Shown here: in pieces, positions 6,918 to 14,031 of the stretch
Position numbering within the stretch: position 1 is the stretch's first letter
How the letters are laid out: each line of letters starts with the position of its first letter
From: Holosporales bacterium
Lineage (GTDB): Bacteria; Pseudomonadota; Alphaproteobacteria; BNTO01
Length of the DNA stretch: 14,920 nucleotides
NCBI GenBank assembly: GCA_031257795.1
Contig: JAIRNW010000032.1
Location: 1 to 14,920, forward strand
Direction of reading: 5' to 3'
Notes under the pieces: generated by a model
The model's database searches: none
Told to the model about the DNA's origin: nothing
The model's input: the letters and a program-made list of their open reading frames with translations, nothing else
Position numbers and translations under genes: made by a program

Positions 6918-8279
6918 ATGCGAAAAATAAAATATTACGTTACGCTGCTTCTAAGCTTCATAAACTGCGGTTTCTCTACCGAACTGCCATTTAACAACAT
7001 AACGGCCAGAGACATAGTGAAAAGCTACAACCTAAACATTGACCCACTTGTGAATATCAGGTGCGCGATGGATGTTGCTCGCGACCTCGTCTTCTCTAAG
7101 TATGATGAAAGCAACAGCAGCTACTGGAAAGTTTTAGCTGCAGATTTCTGTTGCGAATATTGGTTCAACGAAATTTGCTCCGCAGTAAGGAAAAAAATGT
7201 TTTTATCATCTAAATCCTTAGATGAAGACTTAAAAATTGTTGATTTAATAAATGACGAGTCTAGCAATCATTTCATGGATCTTGTTAATATCGTGAGTGA
7301 GAGAAAAATCGTTAATTTCGTCGTAATCCCGATAATAATTGTTTCAAGCCTGTTCGCTGCAAATAAAATTTTAGGCTTATTTGATGTCCTGCCGCAGTAC
7401 ACCTGGTTTATAGTTAACCAGTTGTTCCAGGCATTCCTTTTCTCAAAAAGTATACTAGAGCAAGGAATGGACCTAGCTTCCGTTTTCCATTCAGCTTCTA
7501 CAGAGTCCAAAGTAAGCAAATTGGATTACCTCAGGAAGACTATAGTGAAAATATGTCACAGAATAAACCCTATGATAGCACATGTTTTGATATACTTCAG
7601 ATTCGGTGATTACAGCGATACTGTTGATGATTCACTAAAAATTCTCGCTTCTTCAAGCAACAGCAGCAATTGGGTTCAATTGGTAAACATAGGTGGATTA
7701 TTTCTTGCATTCAAAATGATGAAAAATTTGATAATGCTAAAAACATTTCCATTTGCTTTGCTTGGGGTGAAAATGTTTGAGAAGTACGTTAATGAAGAGT
7801 TTTGGAAGATGTTTTACACGGCTACTGGGCAAATCAAAGGGGAGCTCCGTCCAGTAAGGACGGCAGACCTCGATGGCGGCGACGAGAAAACTCTAGCGGA
7901 CTTTATTAGGTATTTCTTAGAAGAAAATCCATTGGTTATGCGAATACTGTACGGCACCATCGGCGCAAAAATGGCAACTAGTCTATTTGGAGTTAACCAA
8001 ACGTTCGTTCAAACCGCTATGCAGACAGCGATGTTATTAGCTATATGGCAACACAATAGAGACATGCATACGCAAGTGTTAGAAAAGCGCATTGTTGGTT
8101 ATAATATGCGCGATTTGTCACAATACTATTCGCTGATTAGAAATTTTGTGCCAATGCTTCCTAACATTGGATCGTACCTTGAGGATGCTCAAAACCTGGT
8201 TTTCACATTGGCTTACCCTCTCACTTCAATAAACGGTCCAACAGACGCGCTTGCGCAGACAGGTCCAAAAGCGCCATAA
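6918..8279 (+). CDS. Unrecognised secreted or membrane protein, 453 residues
   Basis: No family is recognised. The ATG follows GGAGG with 9-base spacing. The N-terminus (MRKIKYYVTLLLSFINCGFS) is a plausible Sec signal peptide or anchor. Hydrophobic segments lie at ~131-154 (IVNFVVIPIIIVSSLFAANK) and ~255-286 (LVNIGGLFLAFKMM... LKTFPFALLGVKMF), with weaker ones near 162-175 and 363-377, so it may be a multi-pass membrane protein. Cysteines cluster at residues 78, 79 and 87. The gene is AT-richer than its neighbours. It starts divergently from the poly-G gene across a shared intergenic region, suggesting joint acquisition or joint control. The end abuts a repeat fragment and is convergent with gpsA. 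The open frame, Shine-Dalgarno and signal make it a real gene. Confidence 0.85.
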   Translation: MRKIKYYVTLLLSFINCGFSTELPFNNITARDIVKSYNLNIDPLVNIRCAMDVARDLVFSKYDESNSSYWKVLAADFCCEYWFNEICSAVRKKMFLSSKSLDEDLKIVDLINDESSNHFMDLVNIVSERKIVNFVVIPIIIVSSLFAANKILGLFDVLPQYTWFIVNQLFQAFLFSKSILEQGMDLASVFHSASTESKVSKLDYLRKTIVKICHRINPMIAHVLIYFRFGDYSDTVDDSLKILASSSNSSNWVQLVNIGGLFLAFKMMKNLIMLKTFPFALLGVKMFEKYVNEEFWKMFYTATGQIKGELRPVRTADLDGGDEKTLADFIRYFLEENPLVMRILYGTIGAKMATSLFGVNQTFVQTAMQTAMLLAIWQHNRDMHTQVLEKRIVGYNMRDLSQYYSLIRNFVPMLPNIGSYLEDAQNLVFTLAYPLTSINGPTDALAQTGPKAP

Positions 8280-8288
8280 GTCCACAGC

Positions 8289-8312
8289 CACAAAAGGGTT
8301 GAGAGTTCGTCG
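8289..8312. repeat. Single arm of the palindromic family between two convergent genes
   Basis: CACAAAAGGGTTGAGAGTTCGTCG differs at a few positions from the arms inside recJ (1138 and 1261) and from the reverse complement of 13281-13303. It lies in the 42-base gap between the 453-residue gene and gpsA. No matching inverted arm is obvious nearby, so it looks like a remnant or half element. Confidence 0.65.
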
Positions 8313-8321
8313 CTGTAATGT

Positions 8322-9440
8322 CTACCTTTTCTCAAAATGCGCAAACAACGCGGAAGCCAGCGCCTCTGGACCACTCCCTTCATACAAGATTTTGTACACA
8401 GCCTCCAAGATTGGAGCTTTCACATTAAGCTTGCGCGCCAGCAAAAAGGCGTGTTTTGCCGTCTTAAATCCTTCCACAACGCCCTTTTGTCTCCTCAAAA
8501 TCTCCTCAACGCGTCCACCTTTCCCTAGCTCCATTCCAAAGGCCATATTTCTGGACTGCTCACTGCAGCAGGTTAGAACTGTATCGCCAACCCAGTGTAT
8601 CCCCAGCCCTCGACAGTTTGCTGGTTCGTCGCACAGCAATTCATTGTTGACGTCCTGGTTGCAGCAATATGCGTGCGCTGTTGTTGCTATCTCCCCAAGC
8701 CCCAGCGAAATAATTGCGGCCCTAGTATTTTGCCCACCAAAATTCGGAAACCCGTCCTTTCCTTGCCCCGCCGCAATTCCGGCCGCGATTGCTAAAACAT
8801 TTTTTAACGCACCTGCGAATTGCGCCCCGATGTAATCCCCGCTTACGGAAAATTTCCAGCAATCGCTCTCCAAAACATCCGCAACAAACCGTGCCGGCTC
8901 TAGAGTTTGGCACAAAGTTGCTACCACAGCCGCGGAAAACGCCCCCAACGCAATCTCTCGTGCGAAATTTGGCCCGGAAAGTACGCAAAACTTATTTTTA
9001 GGAATTGCAATAAATCGTGACAACGCGTCGACGATCGTCACAACCTCACCGTTGCCTGCCGCTTCGCCCTGCTCTTCGGCGCAATTAATAAGCCCTTTAG
9101 AACACACCACAACAATGCTTTCTTTTGAAATAACGTCGGCAAGCTCCTTGGCTGCGGCTATTGAAAAGCCGGCCGGAATAGCCCAGAGAATGATATGCGC
9201 GTTCTTAAAAAGCTCTGCGCACTCGGTTGTTTGCGCCTCGTAGCATGGGCCGAGCCCAAGCTCTTGAGGCAGCTGTATTCCGCTAATCCACGGGCTCTGA
9301 AGTGTTTGCTGGAGCGTGTCTAGTTCGCTTTGGAACTTTGGGAGTAAGAAGACGGAGCTTTTCCCTGCACGCACGGCGGATATAGCCAACGCGCTTCCAA
9401 AAGCCCCCGCACCTAAAACGAGCACAAGTGGACGACTCAT
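8322..9440 (-). CDS. gpsA: Glycerol-3-phosphate dehydrogenase [NAD(P)+]
   Basis: GpsA reduces dihydroxyacetone phosphate to sn-glycerol 3-phosphate, the backbone precursor for phospholipids. The NAD(P)-binding GxGxxG appears as GAGAFG at residues 10-15, then LWAIPA, the SKG loop, VLSGPNFAREIALG, the catalytic-lysine region GAQFAGALKNVLAIAAGIAAG, and the substrate-site NTRAAIISLGLGEI and GDTVLTC. At 372 residues it is some 40 longer than typical. The excess lies in loops, notably NCAEEQGEAAGNGEVVT before the SGP motif and CCNQDVNNELLCDEPANCRG before the GDTVLTC motif. The second contains a trace of the repeat arm. The ATG at 9440 puts the dinucleotide motif at the usual distance; an in-frame GTG at 9449 is the alternative, and neither has a clear Shine-Dalgarno. 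Confidence 0.93.
   Translation of the reverse strand: MSRPLVLVLGAGAFGSALAISAVRAGKSSVFLLPKFQSELDTLQQTLQSPWISGIQLPQELGLGPCYEAQTTECAELFKNAHIILWAIPAGFSIAAAKELADVISKESIVVVCSKGLINCAEEQGEAAGNGEVVTIVDALSRFIAIPKNKFCVLSGPNFAREIALGAFSAAVVATLCQTLEPARFVADVLESDCWKFSVSGDYIGAQFAGALKNVLAIAAGIAAGQGKDGFPNFGGQNTRAAIISLGLGEIATTAHAYCCNQDVNNELLCDEPANCRGLGIHWVGDTVLTCCSEQSRNMAFGMELGKGGRVEEILRRQKGVVEGFKTAKHAFLLARKLNVKAPILEAVYKILYEGSGPEALASALFAHFEKR
8613..8631. repeat. Repeat-arm trace inside gpsA
   Basis: ACAGTTTGCTGGTTCGTCG resembles the arm GGTTGTTGGTTCGTCG of the recJ elements (about 12 of 15 positions). It falls where GpsA has a longer loop than its family. The match is short and could be chance. Confidence 0.35.
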
Positions 9441-9742
9441 ATCAAACACACATCTCTGGAGCCATAAACTAGGCCGATAGTAAGGGATCCTATGACGCCA
9501 AACAAGACTTCTTTAACTGCAGCGTGAAGCCAAGTTACCAAAAGAATTGATGGCATGAGGCACTTTCCCAATTTTATGCCAGCAATTTCGGCTCAGTTTC
9601 AACTACGAGGCAAAAAATATGAGCCTACCCAACGCTCAAAACCCGAGATTTTGCTGCATTTTTTTCATGAGGTCACCCTGGTTTTGTGGTTTGGTATAGC
9701 TTGTTCTAAACGTGTAATTACGTTATAAGTAAAGGGTGTTTA
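9441..9742. other. Intergenic region upstream of the tRNA cluster
   Basis: About 300 bases separate the divergent gpsA and the tRNA cluster. No convincing open frame is seen. The right end carries the tRNA promoter; the remainder shows only short imperfect inverted repeats, such as GGCAT/ATGCC around 9552-9580. Confidence 0.4.
9701..9729 (+). promoter_or_regulatory. Candidate promoter of the tRNA cluster
   Basis: TTGTTC at 9701-9706 and TATAAG at 9724-9729 are separated by 17 bases and end 13 bases before the first tRNA, appropriate for a short-leader tRNA transcript. Confidence 0.55.
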
Positions 9743-9815
9743 GCCCAGATAGCTCAGTTGGTAGAGCAAAGGACTGAAAATCCTTGTGTCGTTGGTTCAA
9801 TTCCATCTCTGGGCA
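9743..9815 (+). tRNA. tRNA-Phe (GAA)
   Basis: A full cloverleaf can be drawn: acceptor GCCCAGA/TCTGGGC, D-arm GCTCAGTTGGTAGAGC, anticodon stem AAGGA/TCCTT with loop CTGAAAA (anticodon GAA), and T-loop GTTCAATTC. The discriminator is A. CCA is not encoded. It is the first of three closely spaced tRNAs, probably co-transcribed. Confidence 0.97.
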
Positions 9816-9836
9816 CTTTCGTTGTCTATAGTAGTC

Positions 9837-9909
9837 GGGCCCTTAGCTCAGTTGGTAGAGCATCTGACTTTTAATCAGAGGGTCGAAGGTTCGATCCCTT
9901 CAGGGCCCA
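9837..9909 (+). tRNA. tRNA-Lys (TTT)
   Basis: Acceptor GGGCCCT/AGGGCCC, D-arm GCTCAGTTGGTAGAGC, anticodon stem TCTGA/TCAGA with loop CTTTTAA (anticodon TTT), and T-arm GAAGGTTCGATCCCTTC. It lies 21 bases after tRNA-Phe. CCA is not encoded. Confidence 0.97.
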
Positions 9910-9929
9910 CACCGAATTTCTTTTATTGT

Positions 9930-10004
<75 letters not shown>

Positions 10005-10030
10005 GTAAAATTCCAGCTAAATTGTCTCCG

Positions 10031-11419
10031 CTATGGGAGGATGAGCCTGGCGAGTGACAAAAAAATAGCGAAACCGGAAACGTCCGCGATCGTCGTAACA
10101 ATTGGCCCAGAGCTAAGCGCCGAGTCTATGCAAAATTTCGACGCGAGGATCGGTAGCGACGAGCCGATAAATGCCGCCCACGTCATACAAAAAGCCATAG
10201 ACATTGCCAACACCACACCAAGCATAGCATCGCCGTAATAAAAGGTAACGATCGTGCCAAGGCTTCCCCCAATCACACAGCCATTTATCAGACCCGTCAG
10301 TGTCTCCCGGAAAATTGTGTGCAAAAAATTCTTTTCGCGCAGACTACCATCAGCAAATTCCTTAATGACAACGCTAACCGTCTGAATCCCAACAACCCCA
10401 CCAATAGACGCAACCAAAGGCATCAGCACTGGGATGTTGGTGTTCTTCAAAACATCCTTAAAACACCCGATCACAAGCGGCGTGAATGCCGCATTGACGA
10501 CCGTTATGAAGATCCATCGCAGCCGCACAAAGCATCCGCTCCAAAATGCCCTTTCCAGGCTATTGCTCGGGATTCCTCCAACATCCAAAATTCCCTCCGA
10601 CGCCCCCTCCGAGATGATGTCGAGAATGTCATCAGAGCGCAGGATTCCAACAAGCGTCCCGTCGCTTTCCACAACAGGGGCGCAAACAATTTTATATTTG
10701 CTTAGCATCGTCGCCACTTCATCTGTGTCTCTGGAAACTTCAACCGTTGTTATGTCGGAGTCCATATATGAAAGGATCTTTTCGCTGACTTTCTCGTTTA
10801 GTATGTCCTTAAGAGCCACGAGCCCAATCGGCCGGTTCTCCTCGTCCACAACGAAAAATTCCGAAAAATTTTCCGGCAAATCTTTGTTTTTGCTGATTGC
10901 TTCAATAGCTTGGTAAACGGTGGAGTCTTTCCCTATCGTGACAAAATCTGTCGACATCCTCCTGCCGATGGAGTCTCGCGGGTACGTTAAGGAAAGGCGA
11001 ATGAGCTTTTCCCGCTTTTTGGGCAGGAGGGATAGAATTTCGTTGCGCGTGTTTTCGTTTAATGTTTCTACTATTACAAGTATATCTTCATTCGAGAGAA
11101 GCTTTATCGTGGACTCTATATGCTTCACGCCGAGAACCGCCAATACTTGCTTTTTGCATTTGTCATTCAAATAAACTAGGAGATCCGCGGTGATAACGCT
11201 GCGCGCTCTGGTGATTAGCCGCTCGCGGGTTGTGGAGCGGAGGTCTTCGATGAGCTCGGCGAGATCCGCTTCGTGCATGTCGTTCAAGGTATCAAGCAAT
11301 TGCTGAGTTTGCGTTTTGTCGCCAAGCAGCATTTGAATCTTTTCGATATCGTAGGTTGCCCCGGCGGACTGGAGCTTCTTTGGGTCTTGGCGTTCTTTGC
11401 CGGTGTTCGTGTTGCTCAT
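10031..11419 (-). CDS. mgtE: Magnesium channel/transporter MgtE
   Basis: MgtE is a dimeric Mg2+ channel of the inner membrane whose cytosolic domains sense Mg2+ and gate the pore. The 462 residues match the family's length and order: an N-terminal superhelical domain (~30-145, including MHEADLAELIEDL), two CBS domains (~150-272, with FFVVDEENRPIGLVALKDIL and APVVESDGTLVGILRSDDIL), a connecting helix, and five membrane helices (~298-460). The pore region keeps the acidic IDSALSSGPIVTTIADVSGF (431-450). The usual GGN motif reads SIGGVVGIQT here (339-347), with valine in place of asparagine. The ATG at 11419 follows a GGGGGG run at Shine-Dalgarno distance. It faces the tRNA cluster and is transcribed divergently from the small secreted protein. 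Confidence 0.95.
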   Translation of the reverse strand: MSNTNTGKERQDPKKLQSAGATYDIEKIQMLLGDKTQTQQLLDTLNDMHEADLAELIEDLRSTTRERLITRARSVITADLLVYLNDKCKKQVLAVLGVKHIESTIKLLSNEDILVIVETLNENTRNEILSLLPKKREKLIRLSLTYPRDSIGRRMSTDFVTIGKDSTVYQAIEAISKNKDLPENFSEFFVVDEENRPIGLVALKDILNEKVSEKILSYMDSDITTVEVSRDTDEVATMLSKYKIVCAPVVESDGTLVGILRSDDILDIISEGASEGILDVGGIPSNSLERAFWSGCFVRLRWIFITVVNAAFTPLVIGCFKDVLKNTNIPVLMPLVASIGGVVGIQTVSVVIKEFADGSLREKNFLHTIFRETLTGLINGCVIGGSLGTIVTFYYGDAMLGVVLAMSMAFCMTWAAFIGSSLPILASKFCIDSALSSGPIVTTIADVSGFAIFLSLARLILP

Positions 11420-11658
11420 TGTAATACCCCCCGTTGATTACAACCCAGCCACAAAAATAATTGGAAGCAGGAACCGAGAATCGAAGCAAAGAACTCGCAA
11501 ACTTTCGGTAGCTAGGTATATATAAATAATTTACGTTCTTTTTTGATATTTATTCAAGTAAATTAATGATTTGATATCTCCCCTTGTGCAAATTAGCAAC
11601 AACGTGTTTAATCGCACTAGGCAGCTGTTTTCAATGAGTGTTGATAATGGAGGAAGAT

Positions 11659-11964
11659 ATGGAATTGTTCGCAAAATTAACGGTAGTTGTGTTGTTAAGT
11701 GGTATTTGTCCCGAAGCCTTATTTGCTTCGGACGACCCATCATTATCAGGCAGCCCACAACCATCAAGCAGCTTGCAACAACTGCACCAAAAGCGCTGTA
11801 AGTTGGCAGTGCGTGATTGTGCGGAACAAATTGGTGAAATACTGGATATACTGGATATAGTAATGCAACAATGCCTATCTGATAAGGTGAAACGCAACAT
11901 GGCCATAGACAATTTAACGCACATTTTGAAGAAAATGGAAGGTACGGCCAAGCTGATGCGGTGA
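11659..11964 (+). CDS. Small unrecognised secreted protein, 101 residues
   Basis: No family is recognised. The frame is open from a GTG at 11638, but GGAGG at 11649-11653 with 5-base spacing marks the ATG at 11659 as the start. The product begins with a clear signal peptide (MELFAKLTVVVLLSGICPEALFA, cleavage likely near SDDP). A serine/proline-rich stretch (SLSGSPQPSSS) follows, then a probably helical domain with three cysteines (KRCKLAVRDC and QQCL) and the repeated ILDILDI. The mature size of about 78 residues suits a small periplasmic or secreted protein. It stands alone, divergent from mgtE. Upstream DNA (11420-11658) is AT-rich, with TATATATAAATAAT around 11517-11530 as a possible promoter region. 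Confidence 0.75.
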   Translation: MELFAKLTVVVLLSGICPEALFASDDPSLSGSPQPSSSLQQLHQKRCKLAVRDCAEQIGEILDILDIVMQQCLSDKVKRNMAIDNLTHILKKMEGTAKLMR

Positions 11965-12083
11965 CGTTCGCAATCACGCAAAAGCTGCCCTCTTAGAACA
12001 CATTGACGTAATGGACCTCTTTCGAAACCTTCAAAATCATAATTTTGGGAAGGAGAAACGGAGCGCAGAAGCGGAGTGTACTA

Positions 12084-12150
12084 AAACGTACATGAGTTTC
12101 GAACCGGATTCGACGCAGGAAAGACCAATTTAAATCATTACGCCAACGGG
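12084..12150 (-). repeat. 67-bp dispersed repeat, copy 2 (inverted)
   Basis: This is the reverse complement of 2652-2718 at about 61 of 67 positions. It lies three bases beyond the ruvB stop codon. Its string CGCTTCTGCGCTCCG (minus strand, just outside the core around 12060-12075) recurs in the palindromic element after pal (~13263-13277), hinting that the two repeat families share parts. Confidence 0.9.
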
Positions 12151-12153
12151 TTC

Positions 12154-13176
12154 TTATTCCGTCGGGGCATCAAACGTAAGCCCCAGATGAGCGTAGGCGG
12201 CGCGCGTCAAAACCCTCCCCCGCGCAGTACGGTCTATAAATCCCTGTTGCAGCAAAAACGGCTCCACAACATCCTCGACCGTGTCGCGCTCCTCGGCGAG
12301 GGACGCCGCGATCGTGTCGATCCCTACAGGCCCGCCACAATAATTCTCTGCGATAGTGCGCAAATAGCGCAAATCCTGCGAATCTAGGCCAAAGCAGTCG
12401 ACCTCCAGCTTTTCCAAGGCGATCTGCGCGATTTCTATGGTTATCTCAGGGACGGCTGCTTTCGATAGAACTACCGCGAAATCGCGAACCCTCCGAAGCA
12501 GGCGCACGGCCACGCGCGGGGTTCCCCTGGATCTTTTCGCTATTTCTTCGCAGCCTTTCTCGTCGATTTTTATGTCCAGCACGCGAGCGGCCCTGTTTAT
12601 TATTTTCACCAAGTCCGCCTCTTCGTAGAATTGCAGGCGTACCGGAATTCCGAAGCGCTCTCGCAGCGGTTGCGTCAAAAGCCCTGAACGAGTTGTGGCG
12701 CCGACTAAAGTGAAACTTGGAAGCTCGAGCCTGATCGACTTTGCCCCGGCTCCCTCGCCTATCAACACATCTATCTTGAAATCTTCCATGGCAGAATAGA
12801 GAGTCTCTTCAACCGCAACGCTGAGGCGATGAATCTCGTCTATAAAGAAAACGCTATTTGGGTAAAGGCTCGTCAGAATCGCGGCCAAATCGCCAGCTTT
12901 CGCCAGCACAGGAGCAGAGGTCATCTTAAAATCCACCCCAAGCTCGCTTGCTATGATTCCCGCTAGAGTTGTTTTTCCAAGGCCGGGAGGGCCAAAAAGC
13001 AGAACATGATCCAACGCCTCTCCACGTTTCTTTGCTGCATTGATAAAAACAGACAAATTCTCGCAGGCAGAGGCTTGCCCAGTGAAATCGCGCAAGAATC
13101 GCGGTCGTAACACGGGCTCGAGCAGTTTCTCGCGCGAGTCATTACAATCGCTCTGCCCATCAATAAGACGCGACAC
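12154..13176 (-). CDS. ruvB: Holliday junction branch migration ATPase RuvB
   Basis: RuvB is the hexameric AAA+ motor that, with RuvA, drives branch migration of Holliday junctions. Motifs: Walker A GPPGLGKT at 62-69, Walker B FFIDEIH at 110-116, sensor/ATTR at 160-163, arginine finger LRERFG at 171-176, and the C-terminal winged helix with YCGGPVGIDTIAASLAEERDT. The 340 residues are normal. Start is GTG at 13176, behind AAGGAG with 5-base spacing. The usual partner ruvA is not adjacent: upstream is a palindromic element, then pal. With recJ and recO nearby, three recombination genes occur in 13 kb, but they are separate transcription units. Confidence 0.97.
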   Translation of the reverse strand: MSRLIDGQSDCNDSREKLLEPVLRPRFLRDFTGQASACENLSVFINAAKKRGEALDHVLLFGPPGLGKTTLAGIIASELGVDFKMTSAPVLAKAGDLAAILTSLYPNSVFFIDEIHRLSVAVEETLYSAMEDFKIDVLIGEGAGAKSIRLELPSFTLVGATTRSGLLTQPLRERFGIPVRLQFYEEADLVKIINRAARVLDIKIDEKGCEEIAKRSRGTPRVAVRLLRRVRDFAVVLSKAAVPEITIEIAQIALEKLEVDCFGLDSQDLRYLRTIAENYCGGPVGIDTIAASLAEERDTVEDVVEPFLLQQGFIDRTARGRVLTRAAYAHLGLTFDAPTE

Positions 13177-13198
13177 CTATTCTCCTTAATAAATCCAG

Positions 13199-13303
13199 CA
13201 CAACAAGGTTTGGAATTCGTCGCCGCAGTGCTCGAATGCTACCGCCCGCCCCATAAGCTTGCGCTTCTGCGCTCCGGGATGACGAACTCCCAACCTTTTT
13301 ATG
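13199..13303. repeat. Complete palindromic element between pal and ruvB
   Basis: Left arm CACAACAAGGTTTGGAATTC (extending to TCGTCG, 13199-13222) is inverted at 13281-13303, whose reverse complement begins CATAAAAAGGTTGGGAG. The whole is about 105 bp, with a GC-rich centre. Its right half aligns with the right half of the recJ element (shared TGCTCC and CTTTTT steps), so it is the clearest intergenic copy of the same family. The flank TTATGGCAGAGTATC at 13299-13313 recurs at the recO 3' end. Confidence 0.8.
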
Positions 13304-13315
13304 GCAGAGTATCTA

Positions 13316-13783
13316 TTATTGATTTACGAGAACAATCCTCGCCCTTCTATTCGCCGCATCAGCCTCTTTGGTCGTCCCAAGATCCGCTGGCGCCTCTTTC
13401 CCGTAGGAAATAGTCGTAACTCTCGAAGCTTCCACTCCGCTCTTCACCAAGAACTTCTTCGCAGACTCGGCGCGACGGCTTCCAAGCCCAAGGTTATACT
13501 CGGCAGTTCCAACTCTGTCCGTATGCCCTTCTACACACACACTGTACCCCGAATAAGTTTTGAGCCAACTAGCAACACCTGACAAAACCTCCTCAGACCT
13601 TGTGTCTATATTGTAACGATCGAACCCAAAATAGACGGTATTCGCCACATTCTTCTCAAAATCACCCTGAGTTCCAGGGGCCGCAACCTCCGAAGACGAA
13701 GTAACACTAGGCAACTCCTTATCTGTGCCAGTACAAGAAACCAACAGCACACAAGCTGTTAACGCCAACAAACTCCTTAACAT
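13316..13783 (-). CDS. pal: Peptidoglycan-associated outer-membrane lipoprotein Pal
   Basis: Pal anchors the outer membrane to peptidoglycan as part of the Tol-Pal system. The start at 13783 gives a lipoprotein signal MLRSLLALTACVLLVSC with lipobox LVSC and lipidated Cys17. A short serine-rich linker follows, then an OmpA-like domain (~48-155) with VYFGFDRYNID, VEGHTDRVGTAEYNLGLGSRRA (peptidoglycan-binding region) and ANRRARIVL. The 155 residues are typical of alphaproteobacterial Pal. The start is supported by AAGGAG ten bases upstream; the frame runs to a TTG at 13804, but that would spoil the signal. Seven Ts separate the Shine-Dalgarno from the ATG. No tolB or tol genes are adjacent. Confidence 0.95.
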   Translation of the reverse strand: MLRSLLALTACVLLVSCTGTDKELPSVTSSSEVAAPGTQGDFEKNVANTVYFGFDRYNIDTRSEEVLSGVASWLKTYSGYSVCVEGHTDRVGTAEYNLGLGSRRAESAKKFLVKSGVEASRVTTISYGKEAPADLGTTKEADAANRRARIVLVNQ

Positions 13784-13884
13784 AAAAAAACCACTCCTTA
13801 CCAAACTAATATCAAACTACCAAGAAATATTAAAAAAAACAATAAAAATGCATAATGTGTTGCGGGAATTCTATGCTCAGTTGC

Positions 13885-13914
13885 AAAAAAGAGCCGCAGC
13901 TGTGGACCTGCGGC
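13885..13914 (-). terminator. Orphan intrinsic terminator upstream of pal
   Basis: Read on the minus strand, GCCGCAG (13914-13908), an 8-base loop and CTGCGGC (13899-13893) are followed by TCTTTTTT (13892-13885), a standard Rho-independent terminator. No minus-strand gene lies upstream within the window: 14032-14622 is plus, and no ORF there convinces. It may end a small RNA or act as an attenuator in the pal leader. Confidence 0.65.
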
Positions 13915-14031
13915 ACAGGGCCGTGTCGTGGACTCATTCTGAGAATTACTCGCACTAGCCCCGCAAATACACTTGCTTTATTGCGCATATTTGCAATACT
14001 TAACTTGTGAGATGTTTTTTTTGGTGAAATA

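Noticed and set aside
11531..11977. 148-codon minus-strand frame over the small secreted protein
   Set aside because: The plus-strand frame has a strong Shine-Dalgarno and a signal peptide; the minus one has neither.
12095..12120. GGATTCGACG in the 67-bp repeat resembles the 5' end of tmRNA
   Set aside because: Only about ten bases match. The other copy has GGATTAGACG, no tag-encoding frame or CCA end is seen, and ruvB ends within 40 bases.
13199..13303. Palindromic elements as insertion-sequence ends
   Set aside because: The elements are about 100 bp, encode no transposase, and show no obvious flanking target duplication.
13885..14010. Small RNA here being the signal recognition particle (4.5S) RNA
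   Set aside because: The conserved GGTCAGG...GGAAGCAGCC tetraloop region is absent.
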